Below are positions 51,437 through 59,251 of a stretch of 64,000 bases of DNA, piece by piece. The position numbers were made by a program, and so were the translations under genes. Below the pieces are notes generated by a model, which saw only the letters and a list, made by a program, of their open reading frames with translations, had not been told where the DNA came from and did no database searches. The DNA is from Enterobacter asburiae (lineage in GTDB: Bacteria > Pseudomonadota > Gammaproteobacteria > Enterobacterales > Enterobacteriaceae): contig NZ_CP102247.1 of the NCBI RefSeq assembly GCF_024599655.1, forward strand, positions 124,001 through 188,000, written 5' to 3'. Every line of letters starts with the position of its first letter. Within the stretch, counting starts at the first letter, position 1.

Positions 51437-51835
51437 AATCGGAATCCTGAAGAAATTGATGTTTATTGTTAGCATGACCGCCCGTGACAGCCACGATGCC
51501 CTGTAGACATAGTGTTAATTTATCGTTAACGAGCAAAAACGAGAAATATCGAAATCAAAATGTGTGGTCTGCGTCAATAAAATGAGCGTTTTCGCGCCAT
51601 AAGGCACATTTTTGCATCAGTACAGGAATGTGAGCTGAATCATTTCATTAACGAATCGGTTAACAATTTAGGGGTATATGACGCGAACGCACCAGGACCA
51701 GACCTAAAAGTGTTGCAAACCGCGATCTGCGCGGTGTGTCGCTGGACACAGAGCGCCGCGCTCCATACAATCGACGGTATATGTCGTGCGCGTTTATGTT
51801 AAAGCGTCGCCTTGCAATTCAGGAGAGGTAGCATC
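51437..51835. promoter_or_regulatory. glpF/zapB divergent control region
   Basis: A 399-base gap without genes. It contains a GlpR-type core TCGTTAACGA (51523-51532) with looser half-sites at about 51540-51600, and a CRP-like TGTGAGCTGAATCATT (51629-51644). Repression by GlpR and activation by CRP of glpFKX are known for E. coli; here the operators are candidates. The zapB promoter should lie in the right half. Confidence 0.55.
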
Positions 51836-52075
51836 ATGTCTTTAGAAGTGTTTGAGAAACTGGAATCGAAAGTACAGCAGGCGATTGACACCATCACCCT
51901 GCTGCAGATGGAAATTGAAGAGCTGAAAGAGAAGAACAACAGCCTGGCGCAGGAAGTTCAGAACGCTCAGCACGGCCGCGAAGAACTGGAGCGCGAAAAC
52001 AACCAGCTGCGCGAACAGCAGAACGGCTGGCAGGATCGCCTGCAGGCGCTGCTGGGACGTATGGAAGAGGTTTAA
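51836..52075 (+). CDS. zapB: Cell-division protein ZapB
   Basis: A 79-residue all-helical coiled-coil protein that joins the Z ring through ZapA and links it to MatP. The whole chain shows heptads (LESKVQQAIDTITLLQMEIEEL, and on). Start ATG at 51836 follows AGGAGAGG. A terminator follows at 52101. In E. coli the next gene is rraA; here a T6SS effector block is inserted. Confidence 0.97.
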   Translation: MSLEVFEKLESKVQQAIDTITLLQMEIEELKEKNNSLAQEVQNAQHGREELERENNQLREQQNGWQDRLQALLGRMEEV

Positions 52076-52100
52076 TTCTGTCGGGATTTAACTGAAATAG

Positions 52101-52132
52101 CCGGGTAGGCGTCGCCGCTACCCGGTTTTTTT
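52101..52132 (+). terminator. zapB terminator
   Basis: CCGGGTAGGCG, TCG, CCGCTACCCGG followed by seven T's. Ends directly where the duplicated rraA fragment begins. Confidence 0.88.
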
Positions 52133-52245
52133 ACTCGATATCCAGCGCATCTTCCGACAGGATAATGCCGGTATTATCAGCATAAAGATGGTCGTGGAAG
52201 AAGAAGGTGACGCCGCCCGAAATTCACGCGTACGTCGCTTTCGCC
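52131..52245 (-). pseudogene. Decayed copy of the rraA 3' end
   Basis: About 115 bases, roughly 85-90% identical by eye to the last 115 bases of rraA (57685-57799) including its TAA stop. The fragment has point changes, a diverged patch at about 52194-52199 and an extra C near 52217 that breaks the frame. No start or upstream part exists. It marks the edge of the inserted effector block and is probably a by-product of that insertion. Confidence 0.9.
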
Positions 52246-52273
52246 AGTATTCGGTTCATGACCGATAAGCCCC

Positions 52274-53368
52274 TCAGTCCGCATGGTTCTGTCCGCCATA
52301 TTTGGCTTTCAGCCGGGCAACGACCCGGTCCATTGCTCCGCGCTCTTTTGCAAACTTGCGGGCATAACGCTCCTTGCCCTGCAAGCCCAGCATCGGTCGC
52401 CAGACCTGCGGTGAATTATGCTCAGCGCCTTTATTGACAGGGTCATTCTCGTCTGGCTGACAGGCCGAAGCTACCTCCGCAGGCCATTCCGGTATTTTGC
52501 AGGTCAGCATGACCAGCCAGCGCGGAAAGCTGATGACGAAAAAGAAGGGAAGCTGCAGCGCATTCACCAGAAGGCCGAGCCGCCCGAACCACTGCTTGCT
52601 AAGGTAGAGCAGTCCGAACAGCCAGCCCTCTTTCTGCTTTTCAACCGGCGGGCACCAGGCAATGGAGTCCGCGAGGTCCGGGAGATACTCATCCCCTTCT
52701 TCCATATAGCAGCGGATAAATTCCCAGTACATGGTCAGGACATCGGGGTCACTCTCCAGATTGATCGGGAGAGGGATAGCCTTCGCTACCGTGTCTCCAT
52801 CCTCTTCCGTAGTACAACCCACAATGGTCCACTGCGTTGAGAATCGCATCTTTGCTGAAGTCAGGACAAAACTAAGCTCCTGCCACGGAACGGACAACAC
52901 CGTTCCACCGGACTGGTAGATATATACCATCCTGTTTTTACGGTTAAAGCGGATTGGATAGTAGGTGCTGAAAAATACCTCAGAGGTCATCATTCGGTAT
53001 GTAAGCAGAGAGATCGGCAACGTAATAACCCACGTTAAAATAACTGCAAACCAGACGCCAAAACTGCGTCCCCCCCATCCCAATACCAGCCCGATAATGC
53101 TGTAGCAAAACAAACCAAAGAACAGACAAAAAAAGATTACCCCTGCCAGCGTCCACGTTCCGCGCCAGTTGTAAGAACGGTCAACCAGCTCCAGATAGGT
53201 TGAGTTCAGCCGCACCACGCTGTCAAACCCGGAAATTCCTGGAACATCCGGATCACCTGTTTTCTGCGAATAAATTTTAAAAACACCTTTATCGCTGAGA
53301 TGACGAAATCCCTTATAGAACCGATTCGATGACGGGTCGACAGGGAATCGCTTAAAAGGGTTAAACAT
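52274..53368 (-). CDS. Second DUF6708-type membrane protein, putative immunity protein (paralogue)
   Basis: A 364-residue protein with two adjacent helices at about residues 68-115 and further hydrophobic segments near 275-300. It is a clear paralogue of the protein at 53587-54681: the first 70 and last 160 residues are nearly identical, while the membrane segments (WTLAGVIFFCLFFGLFCYSI versus VLTLGAAIIFYIMFIRGFLG) differ almost fully. Start at 53368 chosen because GGAGGAG lies just before it and because it aligns with the paralogue start; an ATG six codons upstream is less likely. Genes of this type follow VasX/BTH_I2691-like T6SS effectors, so immunity is the likely role, but this is inferred from context. 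Overlaps the effector-tail ORF by eight bases. Confidence 0.8.
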   Translation of the reverse strand: MFNPFKRFPVDPSSNRFYKGFRHLSDKGVFKIYSQKTGDPDVPGISGFDSVVRLNSTYLELVDRSYNWRGTWTLAGVIFFCLFFGLFCYSIIGLVLGWGGRSFGVWFAVILTWVITLPISLLTYRMMTSEVFFSTYYPIRFNRKNRMVYIYQSGGTVLSVPWQELSFVLTSAKMRFSTQWTIVGCTTEEDGDTVAKAIPLPINLESDPDVLTMYWEFIRCYMEEGDEYLPDLADSIAWCPPVEKQKEGWLFGLLYLSKQWFGRLGLLVNALQLPFFFVISFPRWLVMLTCKIPEWPAEVASACQPDENDPVNKGAEHNSPQVWRPMLGLQGKERYARKFAKERGAMDRVVARLKAKYGGQNHAD

Positions 53369-53597
53369 GTGCTCCTCCCTGTGCATTCAGGGCCATATAG
53401 CCGTCCTTTTCCATTTGTGCATTCGGCCAGATAGCCGGGATATCGCTTTCATCCGGCGGAATTCGTCGCCACTGTGTACTGAGAAGCCAGGTCTGTATAT
53501 CGTTCCAGCTATGGCTTAACAACCAGGCTCCAGCACCCAGAACCAGCAGCATCCCGACAAATATTCCCGCCAGACCGATAAGCCCCTCAGTCTGCAT
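53361..53597 (-). pseudogene. Orphan effector C-terminal tail (partial gene copy)
   Basis: An ORF of about 78 codons from ATG 53597 (83 codons from an earlier ATG at 53612) whose residues from GIFVGMLLVLGAGAWLLSHS to the end repeat the last 72 residues of the effector at 54674 with only a few changes. The first residues come from the immunity gene end and its flank, not from an effector. It contains one hydrophobic helix and the C-terminal tail, and its stop overlaps the next immunity-like start just as in the full effector. It is either a decayed by-product of duplication or still translated to couple expression of the downstream gene. Confidence 0.85.
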
Positions 53598-54681
53598 GAT
53601 TCTGCCTTCCATATTTGGCTTTCAGTCGGGCAACGACCCGGTCCATTGCTCCGCGCTCTTTTGCAAACGTGCGGGCATAACGCTCCTTGCCCTGCAAGCC
53701 CAGCATTGGTCGCCAGACCTGCGGTGGATTATGCTCAGCGCCTTTGTTGACAGGGTCATTCTCAGCCGGCTGACAGGCCGCAGCTACCTCCGCAGGCCAT
53801 TCCGGGATTTTGCAGGTCAGCATGACCAGCCAGCGCGGAAAACTGAGCACGAAAAAGAGAGGCAACTGCAGCGCATTCACCAGCAGGCCGAGACACCCGA
53901 ACCACTGCTTACTGAGATAGAGCAGTCCGAACAGCCAGCCCTCTTTCTGCTTTTCCACTGGCGGGCACCAGGCAATGGAGTCCGCGAGGTCCGGGAGATA
54001 CTCATCTCCCTCTTCCATATAGCAGCGGATAAATTCCCAGTACATGGTCAGGTCTTCAGGGTCCCAGTTGACATTAATCGGGAGAGGAATCGCTCTCGTG
54101 ACAGTATCTCCGTCATCACCCGTAAGACATCCCACAATGGTCCACTGCGTTGAGAGTCGCCCCTTCGTTGGGTACAGGACAAATTTGAGTTCCTCCCACG
54201 GAATGGACAGCACCGTTCCACCGGACTGGTAGACATATACCATCCTGTTTTTACGGTTAAAGCGGATCGGATAGTAGGTACTGAAAAATATCTCAGAAAC
54301 CATTAGCCTGTATGCAGCCCAGGAAAGAGGAAGTGATATTAAGCACCAGACAACAATCAAATATATCCAGGTCTTAAGCGGATATCCTCCCTCCCAGAGC
54401 ATAGGGATTAACAACCCTAGAAAACCGCGAATAAACATAATATAGAATATTATTGCGGCCCCAAGAGTTAAGACACCTCTCCAGTTGTAATACCGGTCAA
54501 CCAGCTCCAGATAGGTTGAGTTCATGCGCACCACGCTGTCGAATCCGGATATGCCTGGAACGTCCGGATCGCCTGTTTTCTGCGAGTAAATCTTAAAAAC
54601 ACGTTTATCACTGAGGCGGAGAAATCCCTTATAGAACCGTTTTGAAGGATCTTTTGCCAATCGTTTGAAGAGATTAAACAT
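53587..54681 (-). CDS. DUF6708-type membrane protein, putative immunity protein of the adjacent effector
   Basis: A 364-residue protein with hydrophobic segments at about 70-90 and 95-115 and near 275-300, soluble parts between. Starts at an ATG (GGGGGGACGC upstream) that overlaps the effector stop by eight bases (CATGTTTAA), so the two genes are coupled. The position, directly downstream of a VasX/BTH_I2691-type effector, and membrane topology fit an immunity protein that blocks a membrane-active toxin. I assign DUF6708 from memory of the family; a profile search is needed to confirm it. Confidence 0.8.
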   Translation of the reverse strand: MFNLFKRLAKDPSKRFYKGFLRLSDKRVFKIYSQKTGDPDVPGISGFDSVVRMNSTYLELVDRYYNWRGVLTLGAAIIFYIMFIRGFLGLLIPMLWEGGYPLKTWIYLIVVWCLISLPLSWAAYRLMVSEIFFSTYYPIRFNRKNRMVYVYQSGGTVLSIPWEELKFVLYPTKGRLSTQWTIVGCLTGDDGDTVTRAIPLPINVNWDPEDLTMYWEFIRCYMEEGDEYLPDLADSIAWCPPVEKQKEGWLFGLLYLSKQWFGCLGLLVNALQLPLFFVLSFPRWLVMLTCKIPEWPAEVAAACQPAENDPVNKGAEHNPPQVWRPMLGLQGKERYARTFAKERGAMDRVVARLKAKYGRQNHAD

Positions 54682-57322
54682 GCGTCCCCCCCTGTGCGTT
54701 CAGGGCCATGTAGCCGCCCTTTTCCATTTGCGCATTAGGCCAGATAGCCGGAATATCGCTCTCACCCGGCGGAATCTGCCGCCATTGCGTGCTGAGCAGC
54801 CAGGTCTGTATATCGTTCCGGCTATGGCTTAATAGCCAGGCTCCAGCACCCAAAACCAGCAGCATCCCTATAAAAATCCCTGCAGGACCAAGGAAGAAGG
54901 CCGCCACAGATCCAGCCAGAGTGGCATCCGACACCCCAAAAAGGGAAATGATCGCAACCGTGATATCACTCCCGCCCCCGACAGTCATCATTCCGACACC
55001 GAGGGCATTAATCAGATGAGCTATGCCAACGCTGTAGTTGCCCTCTTTAATTCCAGCAACACCATTGAATACCTCAACTCCGGCGTAAACCAGCCCCCCA
55101 CCGAGTCCAAATAATCTCCAAATCTCCGCCCCGACAACCTTCATCATTACGTTTCTTATCATCGACACAGTCGATGGCAGCTCCAGCCTCATCAGCGGCG
55201 TCATCGCCAGCTTCAGCGCTTCCGCCGTTGACGCTACCGCCATGCTGGCATTCGCCCCGAACACCGTCGCTGCTTTACCTTCGGACGGCAGGCCGCTCTC
55301 TTTCACACCGTACCCCAGCACCATCCACTGGAAGTACGCTGAGAACACCGTCCCGCCAAACGTCATGCCTTTCGCCGCCATCTCCGTCGCCAGCGTGCCG
55401 GGTTTCATCCCGCTCAGTTGCGCCACCGAGGAGCCCGGCGATTTCGGGAACAACATTCGCGCCAGCTCGTCCTCCGTGAGCATTGCCGTACTGAGCTTCG
55501 CCAGCCGCTCTTTAACCGGCAGGGCGGCCAGTGCCTTCGCCTCCTGCACGTCAATAATCCGCGGCAGAGATATTTTCTCCAGCGAGCGAGCCGGTAGCTC
55601 CTTCACCAGTCTCTCGGTCAGCTTACGCATCGCGGTATATAATTGCCCGCCGCTGCGTCCGCTCATTTCCAGCATCCCGGCCATTCCCCGGGTCATCGCC
55701 CCGACAAAGTTTTTCGTCCCCGGCACCACGCTGACGGCTGAGAACGCCTTACCCTGCATCGCCAGTATCCCGACAGCAAAGCGCACCGGCGTCCCTTTCA
55801 CCATCAGATCCACCGATTTCATCATCGTGTCAGACCAGAGCATGCTGAGTTTTTCCAGCCCGGTCAGGATCGCACTGGCGTAGCTGCCGCTGTACTCCTT
55901 CGCGCCGTCCGCCAGACGGTCCCAGCTTATGCCCAGCCACCAGTCTGGTCCGCCGCTTTTCAGCTGTGCATTCACCTCGGCAATCCAGCCGCCATGATTA
56001 AAGAAGGCCGCCCGCTGAAGATAGTTTTCCGGCGTCAGCGGAGCCTGATTCAACTGCTGATCGATGTAGGTAATCACTCCGCCTTTGTCGTTCATTCCTG
56101 CCAGTACTTTCCCTACTGTCTGGATATAGCGTCCGCCGCTGTGCGCGCAGGTCGGATCAAAGTGCTGCACAAAGTAATTCGCCATCACCGGCCCCTGCAG
56201 CCAGGCCAGATACATCCGGGTGATGGGGATGACGGAACTGTTGTCATATTCGGTCAGCCAGTCTTTCAGCCTCTCACTGAATGCCTGTGTCTTCGCCCGG
56301 TCGATGTATTTTTCGTAGCTGGTCTGCCATGCCTCATCCACCCGGTCCTTCCGGCTGGCCTCATTCAGGACATGCATCCGGTCGGCCATGTCCGGAGCCG
56401 GAAATCTCGGTCCTGCCGGCGTGTCCCTGCCGTAGCGCATCTGGCGCTCATAGCTTTCATCCCCGGCTTCTGCCCGCAGGTAAAAATAATTACGCATTGC
56501 CAGTTCGACGCTGCCGAGCATGGTCAGCAATGCAGTGCCACGGCTCAACTCCGGATCCGTGGCGATAGCCTGCTGCATCCGGTAGCGTGCCAGGGCTGAA
56601 ATCTCCGTCGCTACGCCAACCGGGTCAGACAACATCAGAATTGCACCGTTGCCCGCGTTCAGATTATCTGCCGCCTGTTGTAAATCGGCCGCAGAATGAC
56701 TACTGACCGCTTTGAGGGGAGAGGGAGTCCAGGCTTTAAGGGTGCTGTTGCGCAGTCCTGGACTGTATTCAGCCACGCAGCTGGCGAGTTGACGGAAGGG
56801 CAGGGCCTGCTGGCCGCTGTGGCTGGCAAGCCAGGCATCCATATCAAATTTCTGCATATACTGGCTTCGCCAGGCGACATCTTCATGCTGTTTGCGTACC
56901 ACCGGTGTCCACGACTCTTCAGACCACGCAAACCAGTACACCCCGTTAAGGATACCGGCGGGCTTTACCGGCAGTGTCACCAGGGAAGCGGTTGCCAGTT
57001 CATCTGGTCGGGTAATACAGGGGGTAATGTCCCCGCTTTCCACGCGCGGCGGCACGGTGCCATCCTCTGGAAGAGGATAAAAATAGCCGTCGCCGGTAGC
57101 ATAATAGTTAATCCAGCGTTGTGAACGTTCCGCCCAGATGTATAAAAAGCCCTGCCTCAGCAGACGGGCGGTATAGTCTGCACCTCCTTCGGCCGTTACT
57201 GGTACGGTAATACTGCCGGGTAATGTCGGTAGCGCGTCGCCTTTTTCCATGATTGCCGGACGAACGGGCAGGACGGGTAAACCGTCGCGCTGGCAGAACT
57301 TACATCCCTTTTGATTGCTCAT
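54674..57322 (-). CDS. T6SS effector of the VasX/BTH_I2691 family
   Basis: An 882-residue protein. The N-terminal VasX-type domain has the CxxC-containing start CKFCQRDGLPVLPVRPAI and GFLYIWAERSQRWINYY, features of T6SS cargo effectors. The middle is mainly helical and the C-terminal third is rich in hydrophobic segments (about 655-680, 735-780, 795-830). These are consistent with a colicin-like membrane-pore toxin, as for VasX. No signal peptide, VgrG, PAAR, Hcp or structural T6SS gene is present in the window, so the effector depends on a secretion machine elsewhere. Stop overlaps the immunity gene. It is an insertion relative to E. coli. Confidence 0.85.
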   Translation of the reverse strand: MSNQKGCKFCQRDGLPVLPVRPAIMEKGDALPTLPGSITVPVTAEGGADYTARLLRQGFLYIWAERSQRWINYYATGDGYFYPLPEDGTVPPRVESGDITPCITRPDELATASLVTLPVKPAGILNGVYWFAWSEESWTPVVRKQHEDVAWRSQYMQKFDMDAWLASHSGQQALPFRQLASCVAEYSPGLRNSTLKAWTPSPLKAVSSHSAADLQQAADNLNAGNGAILMLSDPVGVATEISALARYRMQQAIATDPELSRGTALLTMLGSVELAMRNYFYLRAEAGDESYERQMRYGRDTPAGPRFPAPDMADRMHVLNEASRKDRVDEAWQTSYEKYIDRAKTQAFSERLKDWLTEYDNSSVIPITRMYLAWLQGPVMANYFVQHFDPTCAHSGGRYIQTVGKVLAGMNDKGGVITYIDQQLNQAPLTPENYLQRAAFFNHGGWIAEVNAQLKSGGPDWWLGISWDRLADGAKEYSGSYASAILTGLEKLSMLWSDTMMKSVDLMVKGTPVRFAVGILAMQGKAFSAVSVVPGTKNFVGAMTRGMAGMLEMSGRSGGQLYTAMRKLTERLVKELPARSLEKISLPRIIDVQEAKALAALPVKERLAKLSTAMLTEDELARMLFPKSPGSSVAQLSGMKPGTLATEMAAKGMTFGGTVFSAYFQWMVLGYGVKESGLPSEGKAATVFGANASMAVASTAEALKLAMTPLMRLELPSTVSMIRNVMMKVVGAEIWRLFGLGGGLVYAGVEVFNGVAGIKEGNYSVGIAHLINALGVGMMTVGGGSDITVAIISLFGVSDATLAGSVAAFFLGPAGIFIGMLLVLGAGAWLLSHSRNDIQTWLLSTQWRQIPPGESDIPAIWPNAQMEKGGYMALNAQGGTHV

Positions 57323-57684
57323 GATGAATCCATTCTTCTTCTGTCAGGTAAGCCCGTCCGGTAAGCAGGAAAGGTAACCCTGAAATTGTGGCGGTTATTT
57401 ACTCATAATACACCGTAAAGACGTTAACCTAAGCTAAATTTTCTTTATGTCGTAAGCAGTTAGTGCGCACCTGCTGTGCAGGGAAAGTATGACGTGATAT
57501 GCAAAATATGTGGCAAACGACGGCGATTGAATGAACGATTATTCTGGAGCGCCGAAACCGTCAGGAGACGCTCCGGGGGAGTGTTATTGCAGTATAAAAA
57601 GTGGAGATATCTAAACCTGTGTTAACTTCACGGTTTGGGTGACGATAAAAACAAAGGCCATCCGATAAAAGATGGCCTGTTAAA
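57323..57684. other. Gap between the effector gene and rraA
   Basis: A 362-base stretch with no gene. It holds the rraA terminator and presumably the effector promoter; the AT-rich part at 57410-57550 is the likeliest place. No mobile-element end or attachment-site repeat was recognised. Confidence 0.5.
57655..57678 (-). terminator. rraA terminator
   Basis: AGGCCATC, loop, GATGGCCT hairpin with a T-rich tail (TTTGTTTTTATCG) on the minus strand, just after the rraA stop. The inserted effector block lies beyond it. Confidence 0.85.
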
Positions 57685-58170
57685 TTACTCGATATCCAGC
57701 GCGTCTTCCGACAGAATAATGCCGGTATTATCGGCGTAGAGATGGTCCCCAGAGAAGAAGGTCACGCCGCCGAAATTGACGCGCACGTCGCTTTCGCCGA
57801 TACCGTCACCCGCCGCCCCTACCGGTATGGCCGCGATGGCCTGAATCCCGATATCCAGGTCTTCCAGATCGTCCACCTGCCGCACGGAACCATACACCAC
57901 AAGGCCTTCCCACTCATTCTGAACGGCAATGCCGGCCAGTTCAGCATCAATTAATGCACGGCGCACGGAACCGCCGCCGTCGACCACAAGAACGCGGCCG
58001 CGGCCATTCTGTTCGAGCAGATCGTACAGCAACCCGTTGTCCTCGAAACATTTCACCGTGACGATCTGTCCGCCAAACGACGACCGCCCACCAAAGTTGG
58101 AGAACAGCGGTTCAACGACGTTGACATCTTCCTGGTAGATGTCACAAAGCTCGGAGGTATCGTATTTCAT
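57685..58170 (-). CDS. rraA: Ribonuclease E activity regulator RraA
   Basis: Trimeric protein that binds the C-terminal half of RNase E and inhibits it; 161 residues as in E. coli. It lies 92 bases after menA on the same strand. MKYDTSELCDIYQEDVNVVEPLF and DGGGSVRRALIDAELA match. The 3' end is duplicated in decayed form at 52131-52245. Confidence 0.98.
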   Translation of the reverse strand: MKYDTSELCDIYQEDVNVVEPLFSNFGGRSSFGGQIVTVKCFEDNGLLYDLLEQNGRGRVLVVDGGGSVRRALIDAELAGIAVQNEWEGLVVYGSVRQVDDLEDLDIGIQAIAAIPVGAAGDGIGESDVRVNFGGVTFFSGDHLYADNTGIILSEDALDIE

Positions 58171-58262
58171 AGGTTTAACGCTCAGTTGCTGCGAATGTGT
58201 TCAGTATATCGTGCGAAATGCGTTGTTGGCAAAATCATCAATTGTTAATTGATATTTGTCAG

Positions 58263-59183
58263 CTAACGCAGCGTCTGGCTTAACACAATCCCGATGACGA
58301 ACAACAGGTTAGTCAGCAGCGCACCTTTTACCGTGCGCTCCAGCATTGGCGGCATGGCGGACGGACTGAGTTCACGCATCACAAAACGGGCCTGCTTAAT
58401 CAGCAGCGGCGCGGCAAGCACAAACAGCCAGCCCCACAGGCTCTGCAAGGAAATCAGGTTAAACAGCGCCAGGCAAACCAGCGCGCCAATGAGCAGGCAG
58501 GCATGATAGCGGCGCGCATTAACCGGCCCCAGACGAACCGCCAGGGTGTTTTTGCCGTTCTCGCGATCGCTGTCGATGTCGCGCAGGTTGTTGATGTTGA
58601 GCACCGCCGTCGCCAGCAGACCGCAGGCGGTCGCGGGCAGGAACAGGGCAGGGATCACCGTATGCGCCTGCAGGTACCAGCTTCCCATCACGCTCAGCCA
58701 GCCGAAGAATACCAGTACGGAGATATCGCCAAGCCCAATATAACCGTAAGGACGTGTGCCGACGGTGTAGGTGATGGCCGCGATAATGGCCAATAAACCC
58801 AGCACCAGGAAGCCAATAAAATCGCTGGTGGTCTTAGACGCCACCGTCACCAGCGCCAGGCCGGATACGCAGATCAGCACCACGGTGATAATCAGCGCGC
58901 GTTTCATCTGCGCCTGGGTAATCACCCCTTTCTGCATTCCGCGCAGTGGCCCTATGCGGTCCGGCTTGTCGCTGCCCTTTACCGCGTCGCCGTAGTCGTT
59001 AGCGAGATTGGAGAGGATTTGCAGCAGGCCAGCGGTAATCAACGCCAGCGCGGCGACCAGCGGATCAAAATAACCCTGCCACCAGGCAAGGGCGGTGCCG
59101 ACGATAATCGCGGCAAAGGCCAGAGGAAGTGTTTTAGGGCGCAGACTTTCGAGCCACGCCTGAGTACGGCTGATGTCAGTCAT
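58263..59183 (-). CDS. menA: 1,4-dihydroxy-2-naphthoate octaprenyltransferase MenA
   Basis: UbiA-family inner-membrane enzyme that attaches the octaprenyl chain in menaquinone synthesis; 306 residues with about eight helices. The two Asp-rich motifs are NLANDYGDAVKGSD and RDIDSDRENG. Located between hslU and rraA as in E. coli. Menaquinone supports the anaerobic use of enzymes such as formate dehydrogenases. Confidence 0.97.
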   Translation of the reverse strand: MTDISRTQAWLESLRPKTLPLAFAAIIVGTALAWWQGYFDPLVAALALITAGLLQILSNLANDYGDAVKGSDKPDRIGPLRGMQKGVITQAQMKRALIITVVLICVSGLALVTVASKTTSDFIGFLVLGLLAIIAAITYTVGTRPYGYIGLGDISVLVFFGWLSVMGSWYLQAHTVIPALFLPATACGLLATAVLNINNLRDIDSDRENGKNTLAVRLGPVNARRYHACLLIGALVCLALFNLISLQSLWGWLFVLAAPLLIKQARFVMRELSPSAMPPMLERTVKGALLTNLLFVIGIVLSQTLR

Positions 59184-59251
59184 AAGTATTTAGCCAATAA
59201 AAATGGGGGCATTAGCCCCCATTAAACGTGATGAGAATCCAGTAACCGCGA

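Noticed and set aside
52131..57684. Integrative element with attachment sites at rraA
   Set aside because: The direct repeat of the rraA end is suggestive, but no integrase, excisionase or core att sequence exists in the block, so I call it only an insertion scar.
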